A stretch of DNA of 64,000 bases. Source: Nemopilema nomurai (Eukaryota; Cnidaria; Scyphozoa; Rhizostomeae; Rhizostomatidae). The DNA lies in assembly GCA_003864495.1 (NCBI GenBank), contig ML133375.1, positions 687,860 through 751,859 of the forward strand, read 5' to 3'. Below, one piece after another: positions 48,201 through 61,400 of this stretch. The translations under genes and the position numbers were made by a program. The notes under the pieces were generated by a model. It had not been told where the DNA came from, searched no databases, and worked only from the letters and a program-made list of their open reading frames with translations. Position 1 is the first letter of the stretch. Every line of letters begins with the position of its first letter.

Positions 48201-51045
48201 TCTCTGGTGCAGATTAAGTCTTTTTATGGAAGCCAAGCTAGTAGATCATTGGAAAAATGAAGACCTTAAAAACTCAAATTATAATCATGAATAGAACAAA
48301 CTATATTGTTCTTGAGCTTGGTTACAAAATAGACAACCTTTTCAAATACGGAAATATAATCATTTCTAATATTCAATATGAATAGACATTGTAACATAAA
48401 AGTAGATCTGAGTTATTTAAGGGCTAAATATGTATCAGTTGAAACTAGTCTATATTGTTATGAAGAAATGCCCCACAGCGATATATGTCAAGAAGGAGGT
48501 GAATCGATTGCCAAATTCATGCATGGGAAATGGAAGAGGACATTACTCATAACTGTCTTCTTTCACCAGACGCCCATTAAAGGCCCGGTTGCCCTCTATG
48601 ACCCTACTCCGCAAGATGATTATGATGATTACGGTGGCTATGGAGGAGGGCCGCCAATGGCAATTAGAGGGGGCATGCGCGGTGGTGGTATGGGCATGCG
48701 AGGAGGCCGCGGAGGGCAAGTCGGCCGCGGCGGTGGCTTTGGAGGAGGGCCCGGCTTTCCGGCCAGAGGCCGAGGGCGCGGCCTGCTTTCGGATGATGGC
48801 GTCTTCAACCAGCAGATGGTACGTGTGCATTTGGTGCGTCCCCTCTTTTTATTTGCAGCACTATTTGTAAAGTCCCTTCAACAATATATGAGTTTGACGG
48901 GATACCTTGGTAAACGTTTACCCAATTTGGCATATGTATAATAATAGTAACCAGATCAATTTGTCCATGCAGGTGGTTTTGAAAATTGGTGCTACTGAAA
49001 ATACATGCCATGAAATGACTGAATTTATTAACTTTTCCACAAGTTATACTTAAGTATTTCTCTCAATAGTGGCAGTTTTTCATAAATAGTAAATTGCATT
49101 TTCCTTTTCGAAATTGTATCTGGCAATGGCACAAGGATTTGTTTTTGTTTTTCTGCCCATCACTTTGATGGAAGTTCCGCTTTGACGATTTGCGCTTTAG
49201 GCTTCTGCAATGAATCAATGCTTGCGTTGTCTTTCAAGTTAATTGATTTTAGCTGTTACGAAAGGTCTTTTTATCTCATTATAGAATGATGAAGGAAACT
49301 ATACAGATTTCCAAGGTGAGGAAACTTTCGAACTGGGCTAGCTCTGCAAGCTACAACTATGTTTTATTGACTAGGCCCGAACTATGGTTCATTGTATTCT
49401 TCTGTAATTTTTAAGTTTGATCACTTCATATTCAAAGTAGTCTAATTTATTGATCTAACAGAGCAATCAATAGTGGCTTTGAGTCACTCGAAAGGGTCCA
49501 GAAAGGCTTCGAGGTCTTGCTTTGAAGAGCTATTTCGTCACCTTATGCAGGAGCCTGTTTTCCTTGAAACTTCGCACTTTCATTTTCCTGCAAAACGTCG
49601 ATTCATGACGCTCGCCCATGCTTTGCATTTCTTTGTTTTGAAATAATGTAGAACCAAGTAAAGTGACCAGGTTTACAGACTAAGTGCGAGGCATGTAAGT
49701 ATTTGCAGACCCGAACCATTAGCTGATGAAACCAGTATTACTCTAATGCCCACGAAAGCCAGTTGTTAATATTACACGCCAATTGATGACGATTTGTTTG
49801 CTTTTAGATCCATCTGGTCAACAAACAACGCAGGTCACCATACCAAAGGATGTAAGGATTCCCCAACTTGATATGCTCTTAGTCTTTGTCAGAATCATAC
49901 AGATATGTTCATAGCAATAGACTATTTCCGCTTCTTGCCAGTATATGAAGGCATCAATAATTAGCATCGTGTTTCAACGGAGAATACACTGATTTGGATA
50001 CTAGCACGTTCATGCACAAGTTCATTTTCTCTCGATTTGCCTACTTTATTCCAATCCTTTGGCAATATTTGGTGTCTTTATCACACCAGTCGGTTATCTT
50101 GCAAAATATTGCTGCCAACGTGACAAACCATTAATCCTGCTCCCAAAAGATATTTTGTGTCCGAGCCAAGGTCATCCTGAAAGTTCCAGGCCAAGCCTAA
50201 AACGATGTTTCATGTCTTTTTGATCCAATTAATTAATGTTTCTGTCAGCCAAGTCAGAATATGTATGACTTAACGGGGTCCAGCCTTATATCTCTTCTAC
50301 TCTTTGGGACTCAGATATCGCTGTATAATAATTTAATTCGAAAGGCATTTATTTGAGGCACTTTTGGAAACAATTGTTTACTGATCTAGTTGCATATTTG
50401 GTACCTTTTCTTAATAGTGTAATTCATTTTTAGTTGGCCGGAGCTATTATTGGTCGTGGTGGCGAAAGAATCAGAACGATCAGGTGTGAAAGCGTCAGGG
50501 TCATTTTCCCTCCTTATTGTCGCTTGCCTCATTGAAAGTGATGCTATATTAGCACTTTCCAATGGTGATTCCAATGCCTAAAGAAATTTGGCTTTTTCTT
50601 CCAAAGAATAATCCTCCAGAGTCTTCACTGATGATGTTTTTTTCTCCGTTCAAAGTCAGATATTTAGTTTGTTAGTAGTGCTATGTGATTGATAACTATA
50701 CGTCTTATTGCGTGCTAGTGGATGCTTTTACTGGCCATTACATGCTCGTGTGAGCCATTGAGCACCATTTCATGCTATTGTAGTAAACTGTAACGTATTG
50801 GCACCCCTATTTATCTACCAAAGATTGACTGGATGTAGTGCGGGTTTGCCTGGGAATGAGTAAATATGTTTGGCAGTTGCCATTGAATTACTATATCACA
50901 GCTGGACTAAATCGACGCAAGGAAAACGTGCAAGATGCATGACATATCGCAAGGGGGCCGATCATGTTATTCGGAAACAATGTTTAGATGTAGCAGGTGA
51001 CACCTTATGACTAGATTGAAGAAGGATCTCCATTGAAATAGAAGG

Positions 51046-51098
<53 letters not shown>

Positions 51099-52248
51099 CT
51101 AAGTTTATGACTGTCAAAAGAGGCCCTGCAATGGAAGACCACGGTAGCCAACGCCATGAAACAAAAGGCACTAGTCCATGTAAAGTTGTTTAAAAAAGTT
51201 GCTTATTGATTTATGTCGAATTGATGGTGATGAAATGTATAATTGCGTTTACAGACAGCGCTCCGGAGCTGATATTAAGATCGAAGAGCCGGATCCAAAC
51301 ATTAAAGATCGAGTGATCACGATCAAAGGAAACGAGGAACAAATACAGTATGCCCAGTTTCTTATGCAACAAAGGTATGACTGTTGATACATCTGTCATG
51401 GTAGCATTGCCAGGTTTCTTTGAAGCCAGGTTTCCTCTCTATTGTGCCAAGGGAATGGTCCACTAAGAGGTGAAAATAGCAATCTGTAGTTTACCTTAGA
51501 TGCTTCGAAATACACTCGATTTATTACACGATATCGAGAAGGGTTAATAAAGGATATTGGACAAATTGTAAGCGGGCGACAAACCATGTCAAGATCGTGT
51601 TAAGCTATGTCAAGAATTATCCCCGGGCTGACACAGTTATGGGTCCAAGACATGTCAAATTTTGGGCTTTTTGTCCTGATTTGTTCAGCCCTGCTTCGCT
51701 GAACTTTTTTCGCTTCATGCAAAGGAATTTTCCACTAGGTTGGAAGGTTACAATGTGGCTATTTAGTCATTTTAGCCAACCAGGCTATTCAAAGCGACTC
51801 TGGTCTGAAGCGAAGGTCGACCGGGTAATTCACAGGAAGAGGCTACTTATAAGTCTGGTTATAAATACGGAAGATATGATCAAAAGACATAACCACTGCT
51901 TGCTGCATTTAAAGAACACAAGAATGAACACATGCAATTCATAAGATTCGACGTAGTTGATTTGATATTACTTACGACGGTTCCAAACTCACTCCTGCTT
52001 CAACTCTAGTGCACTGAATAGACGTCATATTAATTATGCCCCACTTCTTTCAAAATTTTAGCTATGGCATAGCTTCTCATAGGCCGTTACGAAATACCCA
52101 ATTAAAATTGGCCGTTTTTTCAGAATACTACAAAACAGCTAAACAGCATACAAATAACTCTACATACAAGTAAGAATTTAATTATATTATTAAATGAACT
52201 TTTCTCCTTACCAGTGTTCGCATGTATTCTGGGAAGAAGAAGTACTAA
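42222..52248 (+). CDS. HNRNPK: hnRNP K homologue (three KH domains, RGG region); first exon not resolved
   Basis: Fifteen exons: 42222-42331, 43498-43521, 44284-44316, 44969-45012, 45808-45880, 46482-46607, 46994-47014, 47367-47418, 47930-47985, 48570-48818, 49285-49315, 49808-49851, 50434-50483, 51255-51374, 52215-52248. All phases agree; 355 codons plus stop, lacking only the N-terminus. KH1 contains FLLQSKNAGGIIGKGGQNIK and NVPDSMSSERILSI. KH2 contains NFLIHSSQAGSVIGTGGSK and DCLPNATERVVAIGG. An 83-residue exon follows with TPIKGPVALYDP, a DDYDDYGGYGGG stretch and many RGG/GRG repeats. KH3 contains VTIPKDLAGAIIGRGGERIR. The end is SVRMYSGKKKY. Each GxxG loop is present. The order and linker match hnRNP K, a nuclear-cytoplasmic poly(C)-binding protein acting in transcription, splicing and translation. 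Five exons are only 21-34 nt. One intron uses a GC donor. The first listed exon begins in the middle of a codon, so an upstream ATG exon is required. Confidence 0.93.
42337..42574. mobile_element. 238-bp MITE-like element with 5-bp target duplication GTAAG
   Basis: The ends are imperfect inverted repeats: GCCATATTTCCATG at the left and the complement of GCTATGTTTCCATG at the right (12 of 14 match). The element is flanked on both sides by GTAAG (42332-42336 and 42575-42579). The left GTAAG is the 5' splice donor of an hnRNP K intron. The interior is simple CGTTTTCAAATCACT-like sequence with no coding capacity, so the element is non-autonomous. The superfamily is not determined. Confidence 0.7.
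43880..44095. repeat. Degenerate tandem repeat of a roughly 24-base ATTCAGATTATACCTAATC unit
   Basis: About eight imperfect copies of a unit resembling GATTCAGATTATACCTAATCA, with interspersed AGGCTCTGAATCTAC variants, lie in an hnRNP K intron. Copies differ by substitutions, so the array is old. Confidence 0.7.
44581..44778. mobile_element. 198-bp MITE with perfect 15-bp terminal inverted repeats and TA target site
   Basis: TCCCGCTATAGGGTA at 44581-44595 is the exact reverse complement of TACCCTATAGCGGGA at 44764-44778. Both ends are flanked by TA (44579-44580 and 44779-44780). Perfect inverted repeats plus a TA duplication are the signature of Tc1/mariner-type non-autonomous elements. The interior codes for nothing recognisable. 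It sits in the hnRNP K intron between 44316 and 44969. Confidence 0.8.
45881..46481 (+). other. GC-AG intron in the hnRNP K gene
   Basis: The exon ends ATGGGGGAG and the intron begins gcaagt, with acceptor gatatctag at 46481. The frame continues correctly on both sides (KECLPQMGE then PPYSGSNKQQ), so the donor is GC rather than GT. The surrounding AG|gcaagt is the strong consensus typical of genuine GC-AG introns. Confidence 0.85.
51046..51098. repeat. (GATT)n microsatellite, about 13 units
   Basis: An uninterrupted run of GATT lies in the hnRNP K intron between KH3 exons. It is a simple sequence repeat. Confidence 0.95.
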
Positions 52249-52689
52249 TCAAGTGCTGTTAGAAGAAACTATTAGTCTCTGAGTTGAGAAGAAAGCATAA
52301 CTTTTAAAGTTGTGTTTAAACGGACAGAAGACCTGCCTATTCTAACGATAACCACTTAGGAGAACCTCTTGTACAATAAGCGGTCTTCATAACGCATTCA
52401 TTTAGTTGGAACTTTTGTATTTAACTATCATTTTTGTTGTGAAGTTGGCATCGATAGTTCTGCTTTTATTTTGGTTACATGTAAAGTAGCGAGTTTTTGT
52501 CAGAACGATTGCATAGGATTTGACGAGAATTATTAATGCTTCTGATTTTAACGCTCCACCAAGCATCACTTGGCAATTTGCCAAGGTCGATCACTTTTTC
52601 CAGCTTTACCGATTTGGATCTATGTCTATAACATCGAATAAGTTTCCCTTTTTCCCACAAAAAACCTTGTTTTTGCCAAAAATGTAATG
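52249..52689. other. 3' flank of hnRNP K before the repeat array
   Basis: No gene is seen. The stretch is expected to hold the 3' UTR of the hnRNP K gene; no clear polyadenylation signal was identified. Confidence 0.5.
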
Positions 52690-55150
52690 CATGTTTTCTA
52701 AAAAACTCCATGGCTCAAATCAAAATCAAAAAACCTAAGATATGTTTTCTAGGTGTCGTTTTCACAATAAGATAGTTTGCTTCCAAGACCGATAAACATG
52801 ATGCCCGATTTCTCCAAAACCCCTTTCCATATATGAAATCCAGACACATAAGACATGTTTTTAGATCATTCTTATCACATTTAGGTAGCTGGCAGCCGAA
52901 TTGGAAACAAAAAATTTCCACTCAAAAATCACCATTTTTCAAAGGTTATAGCCTTGCTGTTGGACCGATAATCGTGATCCGCAAATTCTCCAAAACCCCT
53001 TTCCATATATGAAATCCAGACACATAAGACATGCTTTAAGATCATTCTTATCAAGTTTAGGTAGTTGGCAGCCGATTTTGAAACAAAAAATTTCCACTCA
53101 AAAACCATTTTTCCAAGTCTATAGCGTTGTTTTTTGACCAGTAATCGAGATGCACAAAGTCTCCAGAACCCCTTTCCATTTATGAAATCCAGACACCTAA
53201 GACATGCTTTAAGATCATTCTTATCACATTTAGGTAGTTGGCAGCCGATTTTGAAACAAAAAATTTCCACTCAAAAACCACCATTTTTCCAAGGCTATAG
53301 CCTTGCTTTTGGACCGATAATCGTGATGCGCCAATTCTCCAAAACCCCTTTCCATATATGGAATCCAGACACCTAAGACATGTTTTAAGTTCATTCTTAT
53401 CACATTTAGGTAGTTGGCAGCCGATTTGGAAAAAAAAAATTTCCACTCAAAAACCACCATTTTTCCAAGGCTATAGCCTTGCTTTTGGACCGATAATCGT
53501 GATGCGCAAAATCTCCAGAACCCCTTTCCATATATGAAATCCAGACACATAAGACATGTTTTAAGATCATTCTTATCACATTTAGGTAGTTGGCAGCCGA
53601 TTTTGAAACAAAAAATTTCCACTCAAAAACCACCATTTTTCCAAGGCTATAGCCTTGCTTTTGGACCGATAATCGTGATGCGCCAATTCTCCAAAACCCC
53701 TTTCCATATATGGAATCCAGACACCTAAGACATGTTTTAAGTTCATTCTTATCACATTTAGGTAGTTGGCAGCCGATTTGGAAAAAAAAATTTCCACTCA
53801 AAAACCACCATTTTTCCAAGGCTATAGCCTTGCTTTTGGACCGATAATCGTGATGCGCCAATTCTCCAAAACCCCTTTCCATATATGAAATCCAGACACA
53901 TAAGACATGCTTTAAGATCATTCTTATCACATTTAGGTAGTTGGCAGCCGATTTTGAAACAAAAAATTTCCACTCAAAAACCACCATTTTTCCAAGGCTA
54001 TAGCCTTGCTTTTGGACCGATAATCGTGATGCGCCAATTCTCCAAAACCCCTTTCCATATATGAAATCCAGACACATAAGACATGCTTTAAGATCATTCT
54101 TATCACATTTAGGTAGTTGGCAGCCGATTTTGAAACAAAAAATTTCCACTCAAAAACCACCATTTTTCCAAGGCTATAGCCTTGCTTTTGGACCGATAAT
54201 CGTGATGCGCCAATTCTCCAAAACCCCTTTCCATATATGAAATCCAGACACATAAGACATGCTTTAAGATCATTCTTATCACATTTAGGTAGTTGGCAGC
54301 CGATTTTGAAACAAAAAATTTCCACTCAAAAACCACCATTTTTCCAAGGCTATAGCCTTGCTTTTGGACCGATAATCGTGATGCGCCAATTCTCCAAAAC
54401 CCCTTTCCATATATGAAATCCAGACACATAAGACATGCTTTAAGATCATTCTTATCACATTTAGGTAGTTGGCAGCCGATTTTGAAACAAAAAATTTCCA
54501 CTCAAAAACCACCATTTTTCCAAGGCTATAGCCTTGCTTTTGGACCGATAATCGTGATGCGCCAATTCTCCAAAACCCCTTTCCATATATGAAATCCAGA
54601 CACATAAGACATGCTTTAAGATCATTCTTATCACATTTAGGTAGTTGGCAGCCGATTTTGAAACAAAAAATTTCCACTCAAAAACCACCATTTTTCCAAG
54701 GCTATAGCCTTGCTTTTGGACCGATAATCGTGATGCGCCAATTCTCCAAAACCCCTTTCCATGTATGAAATCCAGACACATAAGACATGCTTTAAGATCA
54801 TTCTTATCACATTTAGGTAGTTGGCAGCCGATTTTGAAACAAAAAATTTCCACTCAAAAACCACCATTTTTCCAAGGCTATAGCCTTGCTTTTGGACCGA
54901 TAATCGTGATGCGCAAATTCTCCAGAACCCCTTTCCATATATGAAATCCAGACACCTAAGACATGTTTTTAGATCATTCTTATCGCATTTAGGTAGTTGG
55001 CAGACGATTTGGTAACAAAAAATGTCCACTGATGTATCGCTATTTTGGCAAGACTTCAACCTTGCTTTTTGACCAACAATCATGATACTCGTTTTCTTCA
55101 AAACTGCGTTCCATATTTCCAAAACTCACTCCTTAGATATGTTTTAGGGG
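52690..55150. repeat. Tandem array of a 176-bp unit, about 13 copies
   Basis: The landmark AACCCCTTTCCATATATG recurs about every 175-177 bases from about 52820 to 54930. Flanking copies at about 52700 and 55100 are degenerate. Central copies (about 53850-54900) are almost identical and outer ones diverged, the usual pattern of homogenisation by unequal exchange. Each unit carries the 14-base perfect palindrome AAGGCTATAGCCTT, blurred in the outer units. The minus-strand open frames through the array (MEIFCFKIGCQLPKC...) exist because the unit is open in several frames; they change frame each unit, since 176 is not a multiple of three, and are not genes. The array fills the gap between the convergent hnRNP K and IDH genes, starting about 450 bases after the hnRNP K stop. 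Confidence 0.95.
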
Positions 55151-55431
55151 GTTCTGAAATAGTTATTATTGTTTGGAGCTTATTGATTGATATAATTTTT
55201 GGATGAAAACGTTGGAAAAAAAGAAAATAGAAAACGAAAACGAACATAGCAAGACAGCTAGTTAATTTCGACATTTGCTTAAAAATGCATCCCAATGCGA
55301 CGGAAATTACAATGCAAATTTTATACCATACTTAATTTGTTCACTCGCTAATAGAAAAATCATTCAAGGCATATGGTCAAAGTTCAGTGTGCTTGTAGGG
55401 GCACGTATTTAGGGAGGAGCGTCCATTTTCT

Positions 55432-58400
55432 TTATTGGGGAGGTGACCATAATTCCAGTAGCTTGGAGCGAACGGCATCCAAATATTCGTCAGTAAGTAC
55501 GTAGTGTTCCCTTTTCACACTGAAACAAAATTGACCCTGCATTAGCTCCGTAACAACGGCTTAAGGTAATACACATCTTTAGCAGCAATACGGCACATTC
55601 TTTATCATCTCGATAAATCACCGTATCACTTATCAATCTTAACGTACGATTAATTTCATTGGCGTAATTTGAACCCCTTACAGTAAGGTTTGGGCGAAGG
55701 CTGAATAGGCTGTGGAGATACCGGAGAAGCTTCCCATACTCCACCTGTTCGTCTCACGTGACATACAGTACAACTTTGATGACAGCAGATCAGTCATGGT
55801 TTAAAGGATATACAGCTAGTGACAAGTGGGCTTACTTAGCCAACACACACTTGTGCCAGCACACACTTGTGCCAGTGACAAAAATCTTCCGGTGTGGTTG
55901 AGCTCTTCTTTTCCTGTTTGTTTTCTGAACTAGTCATGGCCTTACATTAATCTACCGAAAACATTCATTCAGAGAATAGATTTTTCTACGACAATAAGAT
56001 AACGCCAATTATCTTGCAGGGCGTAATCGTGAAATGAGGCCAGCTAAATTCGTAATAAACTCACTTTGGCAAGCCATAAATGCAACCAGCAAGATCTTTG
56101 GTGCGAATTCCATCATCTACTGTGTCCACACAGGCCTGTTCCAACGCATTGCAAAAGACGGTGAGGTCCTTGTTGCCATCAAGCTTGGCTCTGTGGAGGA
56201 GGCCTCGGGTCCAGGCATAGATGCTAGCAATGGGGTTTGTGCTTGTTTCCCTTCCCTACAAAAACACAAGGGCATGCAACACATACTGCGCTATGAAATC
56301 TGACATGCTCACACTCGAGAGCTACTTGGAAGAATTATTGTTCACTCGTCAAAGTAAACTTACAAAAGCTGCTTTGATTTTTTTGCAAACCAATGGTGAC
56401 AAAAATTATTAGGCAAGTCATACACTGTCAGCCATGTTCATACTTTAGTACTTCAACATTCTTTGCTAGAGTTTTCAGATTTGAGACGCAAAAGTTTAGT
56501 GGACACAAAATATGGACTATCCACACACACTTAGAATTGCTGCTCAAAAGACAATCTGCATTCGTAGATACTACACATCCGTTCTACTTAATTTGCGTCG
56601 TCCCTAATTTCCAACCCTCTAAGCTTAAAAAAGCATTATCAATACTATCTAAATATTCTGGCTAACCAGCACTCAAAATTAAACAAAGGTTGTACTAGCA
56701 GGCACAAGCGTGGTGTTGTTATAGACATAATTAAGCCAAACTGTGATGTAAATAAAAATGATTGCATCGAGCATTAATAGCCGAGTTAGAATAATACCTT
56801 CTGATGTTCCCGGTAATGCCTCGTTACAGTGCCGTGGGCAGCCTCTGCTTCAACCGTCTTCCCATCAGGCGAAATCAAAACACTGGACATTAGGCCCAAG
56901 GAGCCGAAACCCTGTGCCAATGTGTCTGACTGCACGTCGCCATCGTAGTTCTTGCAGGCCCAGACGAAGCCTCCGCTCGACTTTAGGGCATAGGCAACCT
57001 ACAAAGGGAAAGGATCAGATAAATGAAAGTGCAGGTGCAGATAAATGATATCTGGGGTGGATTCACATACAATAGGGGAGATTGACTTCTAACAAACGGC
57101 TAAACAGATTCTACCATAATAGGTAAAAATCATGCTTTTCGCGATAATGTCTTCAGGCAATAACACAACAATACAATTTACTTGATATAGCTACAAAAAC
57201 ACCCCGCAAAACAATTCGATCATACACACTTATTGAAAGTATCTAAACAAAGCTGGGCTGTGCAGTTTATGGTATACAGAGACCAACTTTATTTTTATGT
57301 AATCCAAATATTCCTGCGCTTCTTGAAGGCATTAAGCTGATGGCAATGTGTGCCAAGGGTTAATTCCAAATAACTGCATGACTTTGTGAAAAGTGGTATT
57401 TGCCCTCGGCAAGTAATAGGGCATTGCTTTTGCCATAGCACGTTTTTCGTTGGCAAAATACCATCCATAAAACATCGATATAAACTCTTTGTGGCTTAAT
57501 TAATCTCTGTAATAAATAACCGAAGATTTCTCAGGTGAATTGGCAACACGTAATGGTGCATTAAAGGTCACACAACACATTATTCAGTGCCTCTGCATAA
57601 AATCCACACCGCCCTTTCAGCTATTTCATGAAAGCGACTTCACAACACCAAATAACATCTTTTATTCTGAGAGAAATAACATATCTTATTGGAGGGTTTA
57701 ACGTCATAGGTCCAAATTATTAGTATTGAGGCACCGCTATTTTTTCAAAAGACACTCATTCACTTTACTGAACTCTGCTTCAGCAGTATTTAAACAGCAT
57801 AACCCCAAGGTTCTATTGTATACATTTAATGCACGTTTCTCTACGAATTTTCATATCGATTCACTTTTAAACAGATGCTTGATCGATCAATCAAAATTGG
57901 TTCAATTGCCAACTTCTATCGTACTACTACCATCCTAAGAACAACAGGTGATGAGATTTGCGGACTTAAAAACAAACGCAGAATTAATGGGTTTTACACT
58001 GGGTTTTAAACGTGAACTGAGCAAATATCAAATATTCCGCCGCGAGAATGGAACTTTTTCAGCGGAGTCCAATAGGCCAGCCCATCACAACGCAACGGAT
58101 TTCAGTGCACGTGTAGCAATGAAAAAGTTAGCTAGCGCCTGCGCCATGTGACAATCGTCAGACATCATGAAACACTCACCATATCGTCAATCAGTCTATG
58201 CTCATACCAAATCTGGAGAGCTTCGAACTTCGATTTGTAGCTCCTATAAGACAAACGTATGAAGGATAAACCATAAGGTGCATGCATGGAAATGGACCAA
58301 AGATTACCAAAAAGGAAACTTTAAAAGGACAACAGACGCTTTGCTTCTCCGTGTACATCAAACACCTTTGTCAAACACTGTCAAACACATCAAACACCTT

Positions 58401-61400
58401 TGTCATCCCTGTTGTTTAAGTGAAATTTTTCTATACAAAATGCTCTTGTAAGCAGTAGTATACAATTTTCTAGGCACTAATTAGAGCTATAAACAACTAG
58501 GGTAAGTAGCATCAACAGGAACATAACATCTGATACGAAAAGTAAATTCAGAAATATAAAGACTTGTATTCGTCCCACGAAGCCATCCTGTGGAATTTTG
58601 CAAACATTATCATACGCATTTTCAGCCATTTCAACAAGCCTTGGGAAACACACGAGCCGAAAGTCGAAGCTCAGCAAGGAACTCAGAAAGCTTTCCACAA
58701 GAAAACAGTTTCTCCCTCTCAAGGAAGATCGATGCTCCGCTGCTTAAATCAAATCTTGATCTTTTTGCAAAAGCATGAACTTACTCTTCATAAATCTCTT
58801 GAAAAATGTCTTTGAATCTGCCATCATATCGCTTCAAAATGGTGTTCTTTGTGCTCATGTAGAGAGGCCATTGTTTCGAAAGGGCATAGTTGAAACAACT
58901 ATGCGCAAAGTCTCTAATCGACTAGAAATACAAGGAAAATCATTTACTCTTTAAATTCCAAAATGAATCTGATGCTAACTAACTTCACTACGAACTTCAT
59001 TGTCAGTTGACACAAAAGCCAGACTACACCTGAAAAGCGAATAATTCAAGCATGGAAACATCAAAATCACAGACAAAGAGGTATTACCTCGTCCGTATTA
59101 TACATGACACCGCCACTTTCCTTGAAATCGAAAACGCTCACTGATGTGCTGTTACCACCATCGGCTGGTGTAAAAGTCAGACTGAAATTCCCTGGACCGC
59201 TAACGACAAGGTCAGTCGCACGATACTAAAAGAGAAAGGGATTCACATAAGACGAAATAAAGCACACTGCAGTTTTGCTGCAAAGAAATACACTTACAGA
59301 AGAGAGGGATCAGGCATTGGTGATTAAAATAAGAAAACATATTTCCATGTCCTCGTCATAAAATTCGTTATCTTCCCATGCCTATTACGGCGACCACCAA
59401 AACTGAAATCTGACTAAAACCTCCGACAAAACTAAAGACGTAGGGTTGAATTTGGAAAAAAACATGGCAACCTTTTATTATATATCCGGCGACAAGAAAT
59501 AAAACTCGCAAGGATTCAAAGCCTAAACGTCCACCATATTGAAACTACGAATTGGCGCTCTCCATTAACTTAAATTGATAAATTTCGCATAACAGGCAAA
59601 AAGGGACAATGTAGAACTCCATGGGAAAGCCTAAAAGCTAGAAGCTGAGGTGATGTCAACCACCAAGTGAAGAGCCGGGTGGGACACTTGCCTGATCGCC
59701 AAACGCATGACGGCCGATGACAATTGGCATCTCCCATCCTGGCACTAGACGCGGAATTGATTTGCAAATGATTGGCTCCCGAAAAACGGTGCCACCTAAA
59801 ATGTTCCTAAGAGTTCCATTCGGGCTGCGCCACATCTTTTTCAGGTTGAACTCCTTGACCCTCGCCTCGTCCGGGGTGATGGTCGCACACTTGATCCCCA
59901 CGTTGTACTCCTTCATCGCTTCAGCCGCATCGATGGTGACTTGGTCGTCCGTTTCATCGCGGTACGGCAAGCCGAGATCGAAGTACTTGCATTCCAAATC
60001 GAGAAATGGGAATATGAGCTGCCAGGGGAACAGTGAGAATGATTAATATCAGCACGTCGAACAGTTTAAGCTCTATCAGTTACATTGAAAGATTAATCGT
60101 GCTGCAATTTGTCAAAGGAAAGAAGAATGTACAGCAATGGCTGGGAGGTATGCCAAACGGTGGTGCCACACGAACACAAATCAGCGTATACATCATTAAC
60201 GGGAGGAGATACAGACATATTGGAGATGTGTTATGTTAACACACAACCAAAGGGGATATATTTACAAAAATATCCTGTTACATCTTATTCCTTTAAAAGT
60301 GTTCACATTTGAAAACCGGGACCAAATACAAGAAATATCGCTGACGTTGCACCTATAAAGAACACCAAGACTTGCACTGCTTTCTGACTACTGGGTGTTT
60401 TCATGGTCAACAAAATTTGAAAAATAAACACAGGGTGACTCAAAGTAGTATGACAAGCGGAATAAATTCTTACGAGAAAGTTGAAGGTTGGTAAAATCAG
60501 CCAGCCTTACTGTTACCTAATCCCTTAAATAAAGACCCTTTGGACTCGTTTGAGGGGTGTCACGTTACAATGTTCCCTGGGCACTTCCATCATGACGTCA
60601 CTATTAAGAAGCCTCGAAAGTCATAAGATAACGGGTAATAAAAGACTTCGGTAACTGTTTTGATCAGTAATTAAACATTCACTGCTTTTAAGATAACTTT
60701 TCCAATTATCCCTTCAATGGTCAATAACAACAGATGACTTCAAACACGCAAGACGCATTCCACGTCACCATAGTATCTTATAGCCTCGTCTAGTCGACTG
60801 ATGTCAATTCCGACAAATGCCATTTGGTGCGATTATAGAGCAACTGTTAATAGGCAGCTAAGCAACAGTCTGCTTCACATTTTCAAAGATGGATTCAAGA
60901 TTAAGGCATAGCTTGGGACAAAATCTGTATAATGCCAAGATAATCATTGACCTTTTTCATGAAGCCATTCTATTACTCTTAAGAAACTTAGACTTAGGAG
61001 AGAGAAGTGAGAGCCAAAAGTACAAATATGGATTCGCAAGACAATGGATTGCAGTAAATGGTAGCATTAATCTCTGCCTTTACAAAAACCTATGAAATAC
61101 AATAAGGCCTAGAATAATACTACATAAGACTCTTGCCAAATTGTCCTTATCAACAACAGGTGGCTACTTCAAAAAATAATCCACTATCTCTTTTAGGACA
61201 TAGGACCAATATAAAACAGGAGATTCTCAACGGAAACCACATTTATAGCCCAAAGCAACAAAAACAGTTCATTTGAGATTCACAAAAACTGTTACATGTG
61301 GCTGAAAGCAACAGACTTAGTTTTGACATGAATTTAAGGTCATGCTGATTTTAAAGTTGTTGATGCTGTAGCAATGCCAAATCCTGGTTTCATAGAGTCC

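Noticed and set aside
48543..48870. Open frames antisense to and overlapping the hnRNP K RGG exon
   Set aside because: They are shadows caused by the GC-rich Gly/Arg codons of the real exon at 48570-48818.
53180..55122. Many overlapping minus-strand frames of 65-247 codons (MEIFCFKIGCQLPKC...)
   Set aside because: They are produced by the 176-bp repeat unit read in successive frames; there is no independent coding evidence.
52690..55150. CRISPR-like regular array
   Set aside because: The repeated unit is 176 bp with no unique spacers, in a eukaryotic intron-rich context; it is a tandem satellite.
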